Below are positions 35,779-44,825 of a DNA stretch of 45,833 bases, piece by piece; the first letter of the stretch is position 1; each line of letters begins with the position of its first letter. Position numbers and translations under genes: made by a program. The stretch comes from Gammaproteobacteria bacterium bin55 (GTDB taxonomy: Bacteria > Pseudomonadota > Gammaproteobacteria > Pseudomonadales > Azotimanducaceae), in the NCBI GenBank assembly GCA_002238665.1, contig MPMU01000009.1, positions 1-45,833 on the forward strand, in the 5' to 3' direction. The notes under the pieces were generated by a model. The model had not been told where the DNA came from, did no database searches, and worked only from the letters and a program-made list of their open reading frames with translations.

Positions 35779-37828
35779 CACCAGTATTGCATTTAGATGT
35801 TTATTAGGCACATATGCACTATTCTTACTCAACCTTTCTTGTTTTGCAGAAGAAGAGGTAGAGGAGATTGTCGTTCAAGGTGTATCAGTCTCACAGAGCG
35901 TACTAGATAGTTCATCGATTAGTCTTGTGGATGAAGAGACTATTGAGCTAGTTGCAGCATTTCACCCAAGCGAAATTCTTGCCCGTGTACCAGGCGTGTG
36001 GGTTACGCGAAATTCTGGTCAAGAACATCTGACTGCCATACGATCGGGAGTTTTAACTGGCACTGGTGCTTGTGGCGCTTTTTTACTTCTAGAGAATGGG
36101 ATACCCGTCCGTCCGGCGGGATTTTGCAACGTCAATGGTCTTTTTGAGATCAATACGGAACAAGCCAGTCAATTAGAAGTGATCCGCGGACCAGCAAGCT
36201 CGAGGTATGGTGGCAATGCTCTTTACGGTGTAATCAACGCTGTCACGTTCGCGACGAATCCGAGCAACCAAATTGGTTTCCGGTTAGGTTCGGATCAATT
36301 TCGACAGGTTCGTCTAGAAACGGGAAATGAATCTGTGTCGTTTCGTGGCCATGCAACAAATGACGGGGGTTATCGCGACCAAACGGGATTGGAACAGTAC
36401 AAAGCCAACCTCGAACTATCGAAACAGGTTAGCAACTGGCAGGTGGATTCCATGTTCTCCGTGACACGGCTTGATCAAGAGACTGGCGGGTATGTTCGAG
36501 GATTTAGAGCATATCGAGATGCAAGTACTCGCTTCTCAAATCCTAATCCAGAGGCTTATCGTAATGCCTCTTCCATGCGGTTCACGAGTCTATGGCAGCA
36601 GACTGAATCCGAGAATCCATTGACGTTAACACCATATCTTCGATCTTCCTCCATGGAGTTTCTACAACATTTTCTGCCCGGACAGCCTTTAGAAGAAAAC
36701 AGCCAAACTAGTGCCGGAATCGTCGCAAGAAAGTCGTTGTCCTCCAATGACTTGATGTGGAACGTGGGTGGTCAAATCGAGTTTATGGATGGTGATCTAC
36801 GGCAATCACAAGCAAGTCCAACTACCGGGTCGGCATTTCTAGTCGCCACTCGTCCGCCCGGTACTCATTACGACTACTCTGTCCAAGCTCAGACGTTTGC
36901 GGCGTTCTACGATCTCATCTGGCAGATTCAAGAAAATACGCAAATTCACCATTTGGCGCGAATTGAGCTACTCAAGTACGACTACACAAATCACCACTTA
37001 GTGGGAAATACGAAAAACGACGGTACCGCATGCGGATTTGGTGGTTGCCTCTATTCTCGACCGGCCGATCGAACAGATTCATTCAGCAATATTGGATTCA
37101 ACATTGGCATTGAGCATAGCTTCGACGAAATGCACCAAGTGTATGGACTGATCGCAAACGGATTCCGTCCACCGCAGAGTACCGAACTCTATCGATTACA
37201 GAGTGGACAACAGATCGCGGATTTAAAAAGTGAAAACCTCTGGTCGATTGAGGTTGGATTTCGGCGGCAGGCCGACCGGCTTGCATACCAATTGTCTTTC
37301 TTTTCAACAAAGGCAAGAAACCTTGTGCTCAGAGACTCAGAAGGATTCAACGTAAGTCTGGGTAAAACCGTTGGTAGAGGTATCGAGTGGGACCTGCAGC
37401 TTTCGCTTTCAGACTCTCACTTATTGAGCATAGTCGGCACGAGGGTACAACACGAGTATGACTTCACTCGAATTATCGCTCGTGGCGAACAAATCACTGC
37501 AGGTAATGAGCTTGATTCAGCACCGTCCACTTTAGGTAGCGTTCATTGGATATGGGATGTATCAGATGCTGTTACGTCAGAATTGGAATTTTCTTACGTC
37601 GGGAAACATGTCTTAAATGCCGCCAATACTGCTATGTACGACGGACACTATGCACTAAATTGGTATGGGTCCTGGGAGACGACGAAGCGCTTTTCCGTCC
37701 AGTACAAAGTAACAAATCTCCTAGACAGGAAATATGCGGATCGCGGAGATTTTGCATTCGGTGGCTATCGCTATTTTCCTGCACCACCTAGACAATTTAT
37801 GGTCGGTGTCCAATACCATATGAACTAG
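35768..37828 (+). CDS. TonB-dependent outer-membrane receptor
   Basis: Active transporter in the outer membrane, 686 residues, TTG start inside the end of the PhyH-HEAT gene. A signal peptide ends near residue 27 (LFLLNLSCFA). A TonB-box-like stretch EEVEEIVVQGVSV follows. The plug domain is clear: HPSEILARVPGVWVTRNSGQ, GTGACGAFLLLENGIPVRPA with a cysteine paired to one in GFCNVNGLFEIN, and LEVIRGPASSRYGGNALYGV. The beta-barrel ends with YHMN after RYFPAPPRQFMVGVQ. Substrate (siderophore, cofactor, glycan or other) unknown. No Fur box was seen before the operon. Confidence 0.92.
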   Translation: MSTSTSIAFRCLLGTYALFLLNLSCFAEEEVEEIVVQGVSVSQSVLDSSSISLVDEETIELVAAFHPSEILARVPGVWVTRNSGQEHLTAIRSGVLTGTGACGAFLLLENGIPVRPAGFCNVNGLFEINTEQASQLEVIRGPASSRYGGNALYGVINAVTFATNPSNQIGFRLGSDQFRQVRLETGNESVSFRGHATNDGGYRDQTGLEQYKANLELSKQVSNWQVDSMFSVTRLDQETGGYVRGFRAYRDASTRFSNPNPEAYRNASSMRFTSLWQQTESENPLTLTPYLRSSSMEFLQHFLPGQPLEENSQTSAGIVARKSLSSNDLMWNVGGQIEFMDGDLRQSQASPTTGSAFLVATRPPGTHYDYSVQAQTFAAFYDLIWQIQENTQIHHLARIELLKYDYTNHHLVGNTKNDGTACGFGGCLYSRPADRTDSFSNIGFNIGIEHSFDEMHQVYGLIANGFRPPQSTELYRLQSGQQIADLKSENLWSIEVGFRRQADRLAYQLSFFSTKARNLVLRDSEGFNVSLGKTVGRGIEWDLQLSLSDSHLLSIVGTRVQHEYDFTRIIARGEQITAGNELDSAPSTLGSVHWIWDVSDAVTSELEFSYVGKHVLNAANTAMYDGHYALNWYGSWETTKRFSVQYKVTNLLDRKYADRGDFAFGGYRYFPAPPRQFMVGVQYHMN

Positions 37829-37849
37829 CTCGTAAAAAAAGGATTTCCC

Positions 37850-38872
37850 ATGTTGAAAGCAATGTTGGTCGGTTGTGGTGGTATGGGTACCAACTGGGCC
37901 AGAATTCTCGATGCTCGAAGTGATATCAAAATAATTGGCTTAGTTGATGTTGAAGCTTCAGCTTCAGCACGATTAAAAGAACGAACTGGCATCGACACAG
38001 CAAGCTATACCAACTTCGAACAAGGTCTCGAAGAGCTTAGGCCAGACGTAGTTCTGGATACCTCGATACCAGAAACAAGACGTTACATTGCTGGGACTGC
38101 AATGGAGCAAGGTTGTCATGTCCTATCCGAAAAACCTCTTGCATGCTCGGTACAGGAGGCGAAAGAGCTAGTTTCGATTGCAAATTCCACGGGCCGAACG
38201 CATGCGGTCATGCAAAACCGGCGTTACCTTCCAGGTTCTCAACAGGTTCGTGAGCTCATAGAGAGTGGTGAAATCGGCAAGTTAGGCATGGTTTGCGCAG
38301 ATTTCTTTATAGGTGCGCATTTCGAAGGATTTCGATTACTGATGGACAACGTTCTTCTGTTGGATATGGCTATCCATACCTTTGACCAAGCACGTTACAT
38401 GACAGGACTTGACTGCGACTCTGCATTTTGTCGAGAGTTCAACCTACCCAGCTCTTGGTACGAAGGAAATGCTTCGGCAATTTGCATCTTTGAAATGCAA
38501 GGAGGCGTTCCATTCTGTTACCGAGGATCGTGGACCGCAGAAGGAGCCAATACCACTTGGGAATCGAGTTGGCGTTTTGTGGGTGACAAAGGAACCGTGA
38601 TCTGGGATGGAGCCAATCCGCCGTATGCGGAAATAGTCGATTCAGCACAAGGGTTTATACGCCCGACACGCAGGGTTTTGTCAGACTCAAAAATGGACGG
38701 TCCATCTGGACATCCCGGATGTCTGAATGACATGATCAATGCGCTTGACTCAGGAGAGCAACCAATGACTAATTCGGTGGATAACGCCAAGAGCCTAGGC
38801 ATGGTCTTCGCCGCGATTGAAAGCGCAGCTTCAGGTAATACGGAACCCGTTCTATTGAACGGTCTACATTGA
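37850..38872 (+). CDS. Gfo/Idh/MocA family oxidoreductase
   Basis: NAD(P)-dependent oxidoreductase, 340 residues. N-terminal Rossmann motif VGCGGMGTNWA (residues 7-17), the family signature EKPLACS with K95, and a C-terminal alpha/beta domain with MAIHTFDQARYMTG, where the His is the usual catalytic residue. Substrates of the family are mainly sugars and inositols. It starts 21 bases after the TonB receptor stop (AAAAAAAGGA before the ATG), making a three-gene operon of oxygenase, receptor and dehydrogenase. Confidence 0.9.
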   Translation: MLKAMLVGCGGMGTNWARILDARSDIKIIGLVDVEASASARLKERTGIDTASYTNFEQGLEELRPDVVLDTSIPETRRYIAGTAMEQGCHVLSEKPLACSVQEAKELVSIANSTGRTHAVMQNRRYLPGSQQVRELIESGEIGKLGMVCADFFIGAHFEGFRLLMDNVLLLDMAIHTFDQARYMTGLDCDSAFCREFNLPSSWYEGNASAICIFEMQGGVPFCYRGSWTAEGANTTWESSWRFVGDKGTVIWDGANPPYAEIVDSAQGFIRPTRRVLSDSKMDGPSGHPGCLNDMINALDSGEQPMTNSVDNAKSLGMVFAAIESAASGNTEPVLLNGLH

Positions 38873-38888
38873 TCATATAGAGTAGCGC

Positions 38889-39719
38889 TCAAGCTGGAAA
38901 TAGTTGCGCCCCACCATCGACCCGAAGTATCTGACCTGAAACGTAAGAAGAATCAGCAGTCACAAAAAACTCCACTGCTTTAGCAACTTCAATTGGCCAA
39001 CCGTACCGGGTCAGTGATCCTTCAGTCACTTTGCGCTCATCAGTAGTGGGTCGACTCGCGACAAATCTAGGTGTAATGATTTCGCCTGGCGCAATGACGT
39101 TTGCATAGACACCATATGGTCTCATCTGTGCTGCGAGACACTTCGTGTATTCATGAACAGCAGCCTTTGCTGTGCCGTAAGCAACTTCCGATCGGTGCCC
39201 CGATAATCCCGCAATACTCCCAATAGTAACCACCCATCCTTGATTTCTCTCCATCATGCTTGGAACGGCTGCCTTGCACACTAATATACAGGTGGTGAGG
39301 TTTCTGTCAATAATCGTGCGAACATCTTCCAAGGACACTTCGATCGCATCATTGACGATTGGTTTACCGGCGTTTGGACCCGATGTCCCAGTGGAGCCAA
39401 TATCTCCCCCAGCGTTATTGATCAATATGTCTACTGGTCCGAGTTTCTCGACAATTTCTTGGTAATTCGCCGATACCACGGATTCGTCAGTCAAGTCGCC
39501 GTGCACAGCGATGATTTCAGATCCTGAACTTTCAGCGATTTCCTCAGCCACTGAAGCTAAAGAGGGTGCTTCATTAAACGCTTTGGTGGAAACTGGCGTA
39601 GTGCCATGCACTGCAACTCTCGCACCCAAATCTGCAAGGTGTTGCGCTACCACTCGTCCGATTCCACGCGATGATCCTGTCACCCACGCCACTTTACCTT
39701 CCAATTTCTTATCTGCCAT
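38889..39719 (-). CDS. Short-chain dehydrogenase/reductase (SDR)
   Basis: Classical SDR, 276 residues. Cofactor motif VTGSSRGIGR (residues 13-22), NNAG at 101-104, catalytic S168, Y181 and K185 in AYGTAKAAV, and the C-terminal SSYVSGQILRVDGGAQL. The proline-glycine loop reads IAPGEIITPRF. It converges with the Gfo/Idh/MocA gene and is divergent from the split hydratase pair, so it could provide a 3-hydroxyacyl-CoA dehydrogenase activity for them; this is inference. Confidence 0.9.
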   Translation of the reverse strand: MADKKLEGKVAWVTGSSRGIGRVVAQHLADLGARVAVHGTTPVSTKAFNEAPSLASVAEEIAESSGSEIIAVHGDLTDESVVSANYQEIVEKLGPVDILINNAGGDIGSTGTSGPNAGKPIVNDAIEVSLEDVRTIIDRNLTTCILVCKAAVPSMMERNQGWVVTIGSIAGLSGHRSEVAYGTAKAAVHEYTKCLAAQMRPYGVYANVIAPGEIITPRFVASRPTTDERKVTEGSLTRYGWPIEVAKAVEFFVTADSSYVSGQILRVDGGAQLFPA

Positions 39720-39926
39720 GATGTTCCTTATGTTTTTGTCTACGATCAGGAGATTGAAAGAGTAATCGAAATTGACACTTACTGAGGCATACTCACTGTG
39801 ACTTTCTTACAAAAAATCCAAATTGTCGACGATGTTGGAAATGCCCCTTCAATTCGAAATAACGGCTAAACTGTTTTCTAGCTTTTAACGTCTCTCTCGA
39901 CGAACCCTATTTCACAAGCCAAAAAA

Positions 39927-40421
39927 ATGGACGCTCTAACCTACGTCACCAACGAAATGCTCGAAGCAAAAGGTGTTTGGGTTTCCGGCCAAACCTCATA
40001 TCCAATCACGGAAACCGACATCCGAAGATGGGCTATGGCAACTTATTATCCTAAGAAACCTCCTCGTATTTACTGGGATGCTGAGTTTGCCAAAGGAACT
40101 CGCTGGGGAGACATAATTGCGCCACCTGATTTCAACCCCTTCGCCTGGAGTTTGGAAGCGCCAAGAGGAACTCCCAGACCCGGTCTAGTCGGACGAAAAC
40201 CTGATGGCAAACCTATGACTGGCATGAATGGTGGACAAACTGATCGCTACGGTGTCCCGATGCGCCCAGGGGACGTAATCACCGCCAGATCCAGATTATT
40301 AGATTGGCACGAAAAAGAAGGCCGCCTTGGGCTCACTCTATACGTACGATCGGAAATTGAGTGGAAGAATCAAAAACAAGAGTTGGTCCGAACCCGGATT
40401 TCAACAAGCATACGCTACTAG
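39927..40421 (+). CDS. MaoC N-terminal-type (FAS1-like) dehydratase subunit
   Basis: 164 residues with the FAS1-like / MaoC_dehydrat_N hot-dog pattern: TYPITETDIRRWAMATYY-like block (SYPITETDIRRWAMATYY here), RWGDIIAPPDFNPFAW, GMNGGQTDRYGVPMRPGDVI and RLGLTLYVRSEIEWKNQ. This domain normally lacks the catalytic Asp-His pair and works with the second hot-dog subunit, encoded eight bases downstream. Together they would form a heteromeric enoyl- or hydroxyacyl-CoA dehydratase. Complete, and divergent from the SDR. Confidence 0.82.
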   Translation: MDALTYVTNEMLEAKGVWVSGQTSYPITETDIRRWAMATYYPKKPPRIYWDAEFAKGTRWGDIIAPPDFNPFAWSLEAPRGTPRPGLVGRKPDGKPMTGMNGGQTDRYGVPMRPGDVITARSRLLDWHEKEGRLGLTLYVRSEIEWKNQKQELVRTRISTSIRY

Positions 40422-40429
40422 GAGAACTT

Positions 40430-40846
40430 ATGGCAGTTACTGCTAAGGATGTAAGAGTTGGAACAACGCTACCAGAATGGTCGCGAAAAACCAGCTTCGC
40501 GGAGTGGAATAGGTATGCTGCCGTAAACGAGGAATTTGTGCCATTCCACATGGACGATGAAGCTGGTCGTCGAGCAGGGAACGACGAAGGCGCGTTCGGA
40601 ATGGGAAATCTTCGTTACGCGTACATCGTCAATGCTCTACACGATTGGATAGGAGACGAAGGTGTCGTGCGAGAAGTAGGTTGCCAATATCGTGCCATCA
40701 ATCAGAAGGACGATGTGCTCACAGTCGTTGGTGAAGTGACCGAGCGAAGCGAAGAGGATGGAAGGACTGTCGTTACTCTTAGAGTCAATGTCCTCAATAC
40801 AAAGGGACAGCCTACTTGTCCGGGACACGCCGTTGTTGAACTCTAG
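40430..40846 (+). CDS. MaoC-like dehydratase, catalytic hot-dog subunit
   Basis: 138 residues from the ATG at 40430, which has a GGAG site six bases upstream; a longer reading from 40361 overlaps the previous gene and is less likely. The motif NRYAAVNEEFVPFHMDDEAGR is the hot-dog helix carrying the catalytic His-x-Asp, and FGMGNLRYAYIVNALHDW follows. It pairs with the preceding gene. The last ~100 bases recur, damaged, at 45117-45207 beyond the accessory island. Confidence 0.82.
   Translation: MAVTAKDVRVGTTLPEWSRKTSFAEWNRYAAVNEEFVPFHMDDEAGRRAGNDEGAFGMGNLRYAYIVNALHDWIGDEGVVREVGCQYRAINQKDDVLTVVGEVTERSEEDGRTVVTLRVNVLNTKGQPTCPGHAVVEL
40787..40843 (+). repeat. Duplicated maoC 3' segment, copy A (inside the intact gene)
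   Basis: 57 bases that match 45135-45191 at 54 positions in the same orientation. Similarity continues more weakly to about 40858. This copy is part of the intact gene's final codons. Confidence 0.85.
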
Positions 40847-41155
40847 TCCATCCTAGGATGAATCATCTTTCCTGCTACAGGAGTAGAGGTTTGAGTTCCC
40901 TATAGATTCTCAGTGATAGAGTTAGATTGACCTAGTCTCCATTTGTGACCTCACCAACCACTGTAGCTCGAAGGTCATCATTGCTTGGTTTTCTTTATGA
41001 CATAATCCTTGTTTCACAAACAAGCCCAGAAGTTCAGCCGAAGACCACAAAGACTACGTATCTTTGTCACCAGTTAACATGCCTCAACGAAGTCAATCGA
41101 GCATAGAAAGAAGCAAATACTCTTTAGGTAGAAACCAGAAGTAATGGAACTTTTT
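40847..41155. other. Intergenic stretch between maoC and the accessory island
   Basis: 309 bases with no supported gene. A small palindrome CTTGTTT-CAC-AAACAAG lies at 41108-41124, in the tail of the convergent ATPase gene's downstream region. The composition turns more AT-rich toward the island. No attachment site or tRNA seen. Confidence 0.4.
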
Positions 41156-43549
41156 TCAATCATCATCCATTGCGGCGACTGCAAACGGATTGACGATTTC
41201 TGGGATAGTCTTTGCAACGGATAGCACAACCGTCGCAGCGCCTCGCGCACTCAGCTTACGAATGTCGTCTTTATAGTCCATAAAGCTATTCTTCTTAGTG
41301 TTGTCGAGGCTCTCATATGCATGTTCAAATCCCATCATGAGAACCAACATACCCAATCGAAACTGTTCAGTTATAGCCTTTTTCTTTATAGAATCTTGCT
41401 CGACCCGAAGGAATCGTTGTAGATGAACGTTGTCGTAATTAATGTAGTAGATCACCCCTTCATTCAAATCAGTGATGTAACCACCGTCTAGTGCATTGAA
41501 ACCATCTGGCCATTTCTTAGTTTCCATATCCTCAATTCGTCGACCGTCTTCGGTTATCCACATATTCTTTGGAAGAGACTTATCATCAATGTCCTTAGGC
41601 GTCTTGGGTTTAGGCGGGCCGGGTGGTGGGCCCGGAGGTGTGGTTTGACGATCTGTCACGACTTCAAGAAGAAAGCTGGCACTAACCTCTTGTGGCATTG
41701 AGTTGTCGAATAGATGCACCAATATATCGAGTCTGTCATGCACTCTGACCTTATCAGGTACTACAGTGAAATTTACTGTTAGTCTTCCATTTTTCAACGT
41801 AGAAGACCATGATAATTTGCCATCCAGTCCATCGATGAAGACCTCTCCACGATTGTCTGCGCGGACAAGGTAATCATTGACAACATCAGTATCGAAAGAC
41901 ACCACTCGACGGCCCTCAATTGAGATTTTTGCACCCTCTTCTCTCATCTTTTTACCTCGTATCTCCAAAAACGAGGGGCTATATTTGCCAATCCATGGTT
42001 TTTCATCTGGAATTTTTGGCTTAGAAATTGAAATCTGCTCCCCACCAGGTAGCAATTGAGCGATACTAGGATCTTTTCTCACCATACTTTGGAATAAGTG
42101 AATGGGTTGCTTCTGAATGACATTTCTTGTTTCTTCTTCAGCTACTCGTAGTTGAAGTTCCTTCAAGGACTGGGAATCACTGATGACATCAGTGATCTTT
42201 GAGAGGTAGCGCTGGCCAAATTCAGTTCGCCTGATGTTCTCCCGGTCACCTTTCCACACTTCGTTGTGCGCTTCTTCAGTTAAATCGCTGGCATCCACAA
42301 TTAATACCAAAAGATCCTTCAATACAGGTAACTTGCAAGTCTGAGATAGGAAGCCGCGAGTCTGTTTGTACTGCACCTGACCGTTTACGCTGTGATAAAC
42401 CCTCTGAGTCTTTTGTTTAAGCCATCGTGGCATTCCTTTCATAAAGATCATCGCGTTAATCCTTACGGTTCCTAACAGGGGGTCATCTATATTTCCTATG
42501 TGTTCTAATTTACCAGATTCAACTGTTCCATCTTCCAACATGTCTAGACCACTCTCCCCCTCGTTCCGAAGTGAGAACTCCAATCCATTTAGAGGTTTTT
42601 CATCTATTCCGAGTGCTCTTCTTTTACCCTTCTTTCGTTCGGGCTTAACACGGTAATCAATAAATTTGATAGGTAAAATAGTAGATATCAAGTTTTCATT
42701 GAGTGAGTCTCTGATTTTACTAAATGTAGCGTTTGATTCCATATGATATTGATATAGCTTGATCACTGTACCTGTATTTAGGCTAACAAGCTCGTCTTTG
42801 GTTCCATTTTGCATTTTCAAGGGAAATAGATTTTCTTCCTTGAATGTGGGAATTTTCTTCATATACGTGAAATACTCTGCTACAGGTTTTCCTTCGTTAG
42901 GTCTTCGACGCATCAATGTCCATCCCCAATCACCTGTGTGGTCCCACCTCCTAGAGACTATTAACTTATACCAACAACGACCACAATATGACATAACTCC
43001 TGATGATCCCATATTGTATTTACCCTGTACAAATTTGATGTCAGACTTGTTGCCTGCACTTAATGAAAGAAAGGTGTCTTTGAAGTTATGGGCATGTTGA
43101 CCTTCTCCATTGTCCACAAATGTGAAGCAGAGTGCATCCGATCTTTTAGTACCACCTGTCACTCCGATTATTAGGTTCCTCTCGGCAAACTCCTTCAGGT
43201 ATTTCGGGTCATCTACTTCTGCCAATATGCCATTTCTAGCACCATTTAGTTGAACTAGATCCTTTACAGCTTCAATCATGGATGTCGGGGCATTTGGCCC
43301 TCTTGGGTTTATATCTCGTTCCCAAGCATGTTTCAATAACACTGCGTCAACCATGTTCGTGCATAGTTCAGTGAGAGCTTTGCTACCGACTGAGGCTTGG
43401 TTGGTTATTACGTTGAAATTCGAATCACGATCATCCACTGGAAACCAATTTTGTGTATCAGACAGCGCTTTGTCTCCATGGATAATTTCTGTAACCTCAA
43501 TCTCTGACTCTGAATAAATCAATCTACTACAGACGGATTTGCTATCCAT
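41156..43549 (-). CDS. GHKL (MutL/MORC/Hsp90-like) ATPase linked to a DNA methyltransferase
   Basis: 797 residues with a GHKL ATP-binding domain: N-box KALTELCTNMVDAVLLKH (E61, N65, D68), motif FVDNGEGQH (D146, G148, G150), lid/G2 region FVQGKYNMGSSGVMSYCG (176-190) and a later TGTVIKLYQY. A proline-rich linker (PPGPPPGPPKPKTP) at about residues 635-650 separates an immunoglobulin-like-sounding beta region from a C-terminal helical part. The ATG shares a base with the methyltransferase stop (TAATG) and its GAGGAG ribosome site lies in that gene, so the two evolved as an operon. MutL/MORC-type ATPases beside C5-methyltransferases are known as components of restriction-modification systems. AT-richer than its surroundings; likely acquired. 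Exact function not established. Confidence 0.78.
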   Translation of the reverse strand: MDSKSVCSRLIYSESEIEVTEIIHGDKALSDTQNWFPVDDRDSNFNVITNQASVGSKALTELCTNMVDAVLLKHAWERDINPRGPNAPTSMIEAVKDLVQLNGARNGILAEVDDPKYLKEFAERNLIIGVTGGTKRSDALCFTFVDNGEGQHAHNFKDTFLSLSAGNKSDIKFVQGKYNMGSSGVMSYCGRCWYKLIVSRRWDHTGDWGWTLMRRRPNEGKPVAEYFTYMKKIPTFKEENLFPLKMQNGTKDELVSLNTGTVIKLYQYHMESNATFSKIRDSLNENLISTILPIKFIDYRVKPERKKGKRRALGIDEKPLNGLEFSLRNEGESGLDMLEDGTVESGKLEHIGNIDDPLLGTVRINAMIFMKGMPRWLKQKTQRVYHSVNGQVQYKQTRGFLSQTCKLPVLKDLLVLIVDASDLTEEAHNEVWKGDRENIRRTEFGQRYLSKITDVISDSQSLKELQLRVAEEETRNVIQKQPIHLFQSMVRKDPSIAQLLPGGEQISISKPKIPDEKPWIGKYSPSFLEIRGKKMREEGAKISIEGRRVVSFDTDVVNDYLVRADNRGEVFIDGLDGKLSWSSTLKNGRLTVNFTVVPDKVRVHDRLDILVHLFDNSMPQEVSASFLLEVVTDRQTTPPGPPPGPPKPKTPKDIDDKSLPKNMWITEDGRRIEDMETKKWPDGFNALDGGYITDLNEGVIYYINYDNVHLQRFLRVEQDSIKKKAITEQFRLGMLVLMMGFEHAYESLDNTKKNSFMDYKDDIRKLSARGAATVVLSVAKTIPEIVNPFAVAAMDDD

Positions 43550-43830
43550 TAGAACTCCTCACGATATTGGTTTTCCCTTTGATTAGGTTTACCTTTACTC
43601 CATATATTCATTGATCTAGATGCCAAGTATTTGATGAGTTTTGGAGGTACTGCATTTCCAGTCATATTGACCAGTGCACCCATTCCTTCACCGTGAAACA
43701 CGTACTCTCGGCTGAACAACTGAATGGTTGCACCCTCTTGTGAACTCACGCCTCGAACTTGAGAATAATCAAAATGAACGAATCTCCCGTTAGATACGTT
43801 GAGGAACTTAGTGCTAATTGTCGGTGAAGG
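43549..43830 (-). pseudogene. C5-cytosine DNA methyltransferase, C-terminal remnant
   Basis: About 93 codons open from a stop at 43831-43833. The peptide reads NGRFVHFDYSQVRGVSSQEG, ATIQLFSREYVFHG and then MTGNAVPPKLIKYLASR. This aligns with the end of C5-methyltransferases: the R-G-x-S-x-x-E-x-A-x-x-Q-x-F segment (motif IX region) and motif X (GNAVPP). The catalytic PCQ and ENV motifs are absent upstream, where a 5' region with no recognisable methyltransferase sequence and then transposase fragments begin. The gene is therefore truncated and cannot methylate. A GTG at 43749 could still start a short peptide that feeds ribosomes into the ATPase gene. Confidence 0.75.
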
Positions 43831-44064
43831 TTACCTTGGCTACATACGAGTGTAAGTATCTCCAAATCCAGACATTCCACGCCTCGAAAGCCTTCGGTGA
43901 CATCGTAAAGATAAACCTCCAAATTTAGAACTCGATATAAAGGCATTCGATACGCCAGGGGAAGAGTGCGAAGACGAAGTTGATTGCCTGTTGATAAGTG
44001 TCGGCACATATGTAGTCTTGTATCGATTTTCGCGACACTTTCCGGATTCAAGAATAATGTCAGA
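43831..44064. other. Unassigned stretch between methyltransferase remnant and IS3 fragment
   Basis: 234 bases that probably contain the breakpoint between methyltransferase and insertion sequence. A 124-codon open frame crosses it on the minus strand (43746-44120) but shows no recognisable family and runs antisense into the transposase, so I do not call it. No clear terminal inverted repeat found. Confidence 0.3.
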
Positions 44065-44330
44065 TTGAAGAGAAAACAATATAGCGAAGACTTCCGAGCA
44101 ACGGTGCTTAGTGAAGCCAAAAACGAGCTACGGTCCGTGCGCTCCGTCAGGGAGCGTTACGGTATCAGTGCACTGTCGATCTATAAATGGCTTCGTCAGT
44201 ACGAGCCGATGGCTCAGTTCACCAAGGTATATTAGAACGTAAGGTGAGACTCCAAGCGAAACGCATTGAGCTCTTGGAGCAGAATTTAGCGTTCATGGAA
44301 AATGCCACGATCTGGTTTGTTCAATACACT
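44065..44330 (+). pseudogene. IS3-family transposase OrfA fragment (frameshifted)
   Basis: From a TTG at 44065 the frame reads LKRKQYSEDFRATVLSEAKN then the helix-turn-helix VRERYGISALSIYKWLRQYE and stops at 44235. The rest of OrfA, ERKVRLQAKRIELLEQNLAF, the leucine-zipper-like end, is in another frame that overlaps from about 44237. One frameshift therefore separates the DNA-binding and coiled-coil parts. Confidence 0.72.
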
Positions 44331-44456
44331 CTGGACTCAGTGAGTTGGCCAGCCTGTAAAAAGACAATCAAGATGAGAATCGGTGAGGCCGAAAACCCGC
44401 TACATGATCGTGACGGAATGGGCTTAGGTGTGACCTCCTCACTAGGAAGTACATCT

Positions 44457-44803
44457 ATGCCAGGCAAACACATTACCGATCAACAAGTGAGACTTTACAT
44501 GCAGTGCAGACAAAAAAGGCCGCCGTAAAGGCTGGCTTCTATAGCGCCACAGCCTATAGGATCGAGACCGATCCTAGACCTCCCTCCATCCGGACGAAGC
44601 CACGGGCCGACGCCGGCCCGATCCGCTGGCGGGAATCTTCAATGAGGAACTCGTTACCTTGCTGAAGGAGACACTGAGCATTCGCGCAGAAGCGCTGTTC
44701 GAGGAACTCATGCGAGAGATGAAGATGCAGGGTAGTCCAACGCGTCGGAAGACGAGTACCACGATCTCAGATGCGAATGCATGGCATAGCGAATTCCATT
44801 TAT
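44457..44803 (+). pseudogene. IS21-family transposase IstA fragment (multiple frameshifts)
   Basis: Begins at an ATG with AGGAAG upstream: MPGKHITDQQVRLYMQCRQ, the IstA N-terminus. It continues in a second frame as KAAVKAGFYSATAYRIETDP (the helix-turn-helix), then in a third as RRPDPLAGIFNEELVTLL and RAEALFEELMREM. The catalytic integrase core and IstB are missing. Confidence 0.72.
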
Positions 44804-44825
44804 TTCGTGCGTTTGTCCCTATGCT

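Noticed and set aside
41108-41124. Palindrome CTTGTTT-CAC-AAACAAG as a terminator
   Set aside because: The 3-base loop and AT-rich 7-bp stem without a T-run are too weak to call, though it lies where the ATPase transcript should end.
43746-44120. 124-codon minus-strand open frame between the methyltransferase remnant and the IS
   Set aside because: It runs antisense through IS3 orfA, overlaps the methyltransferase tail in another frame and has no recognisable motif.
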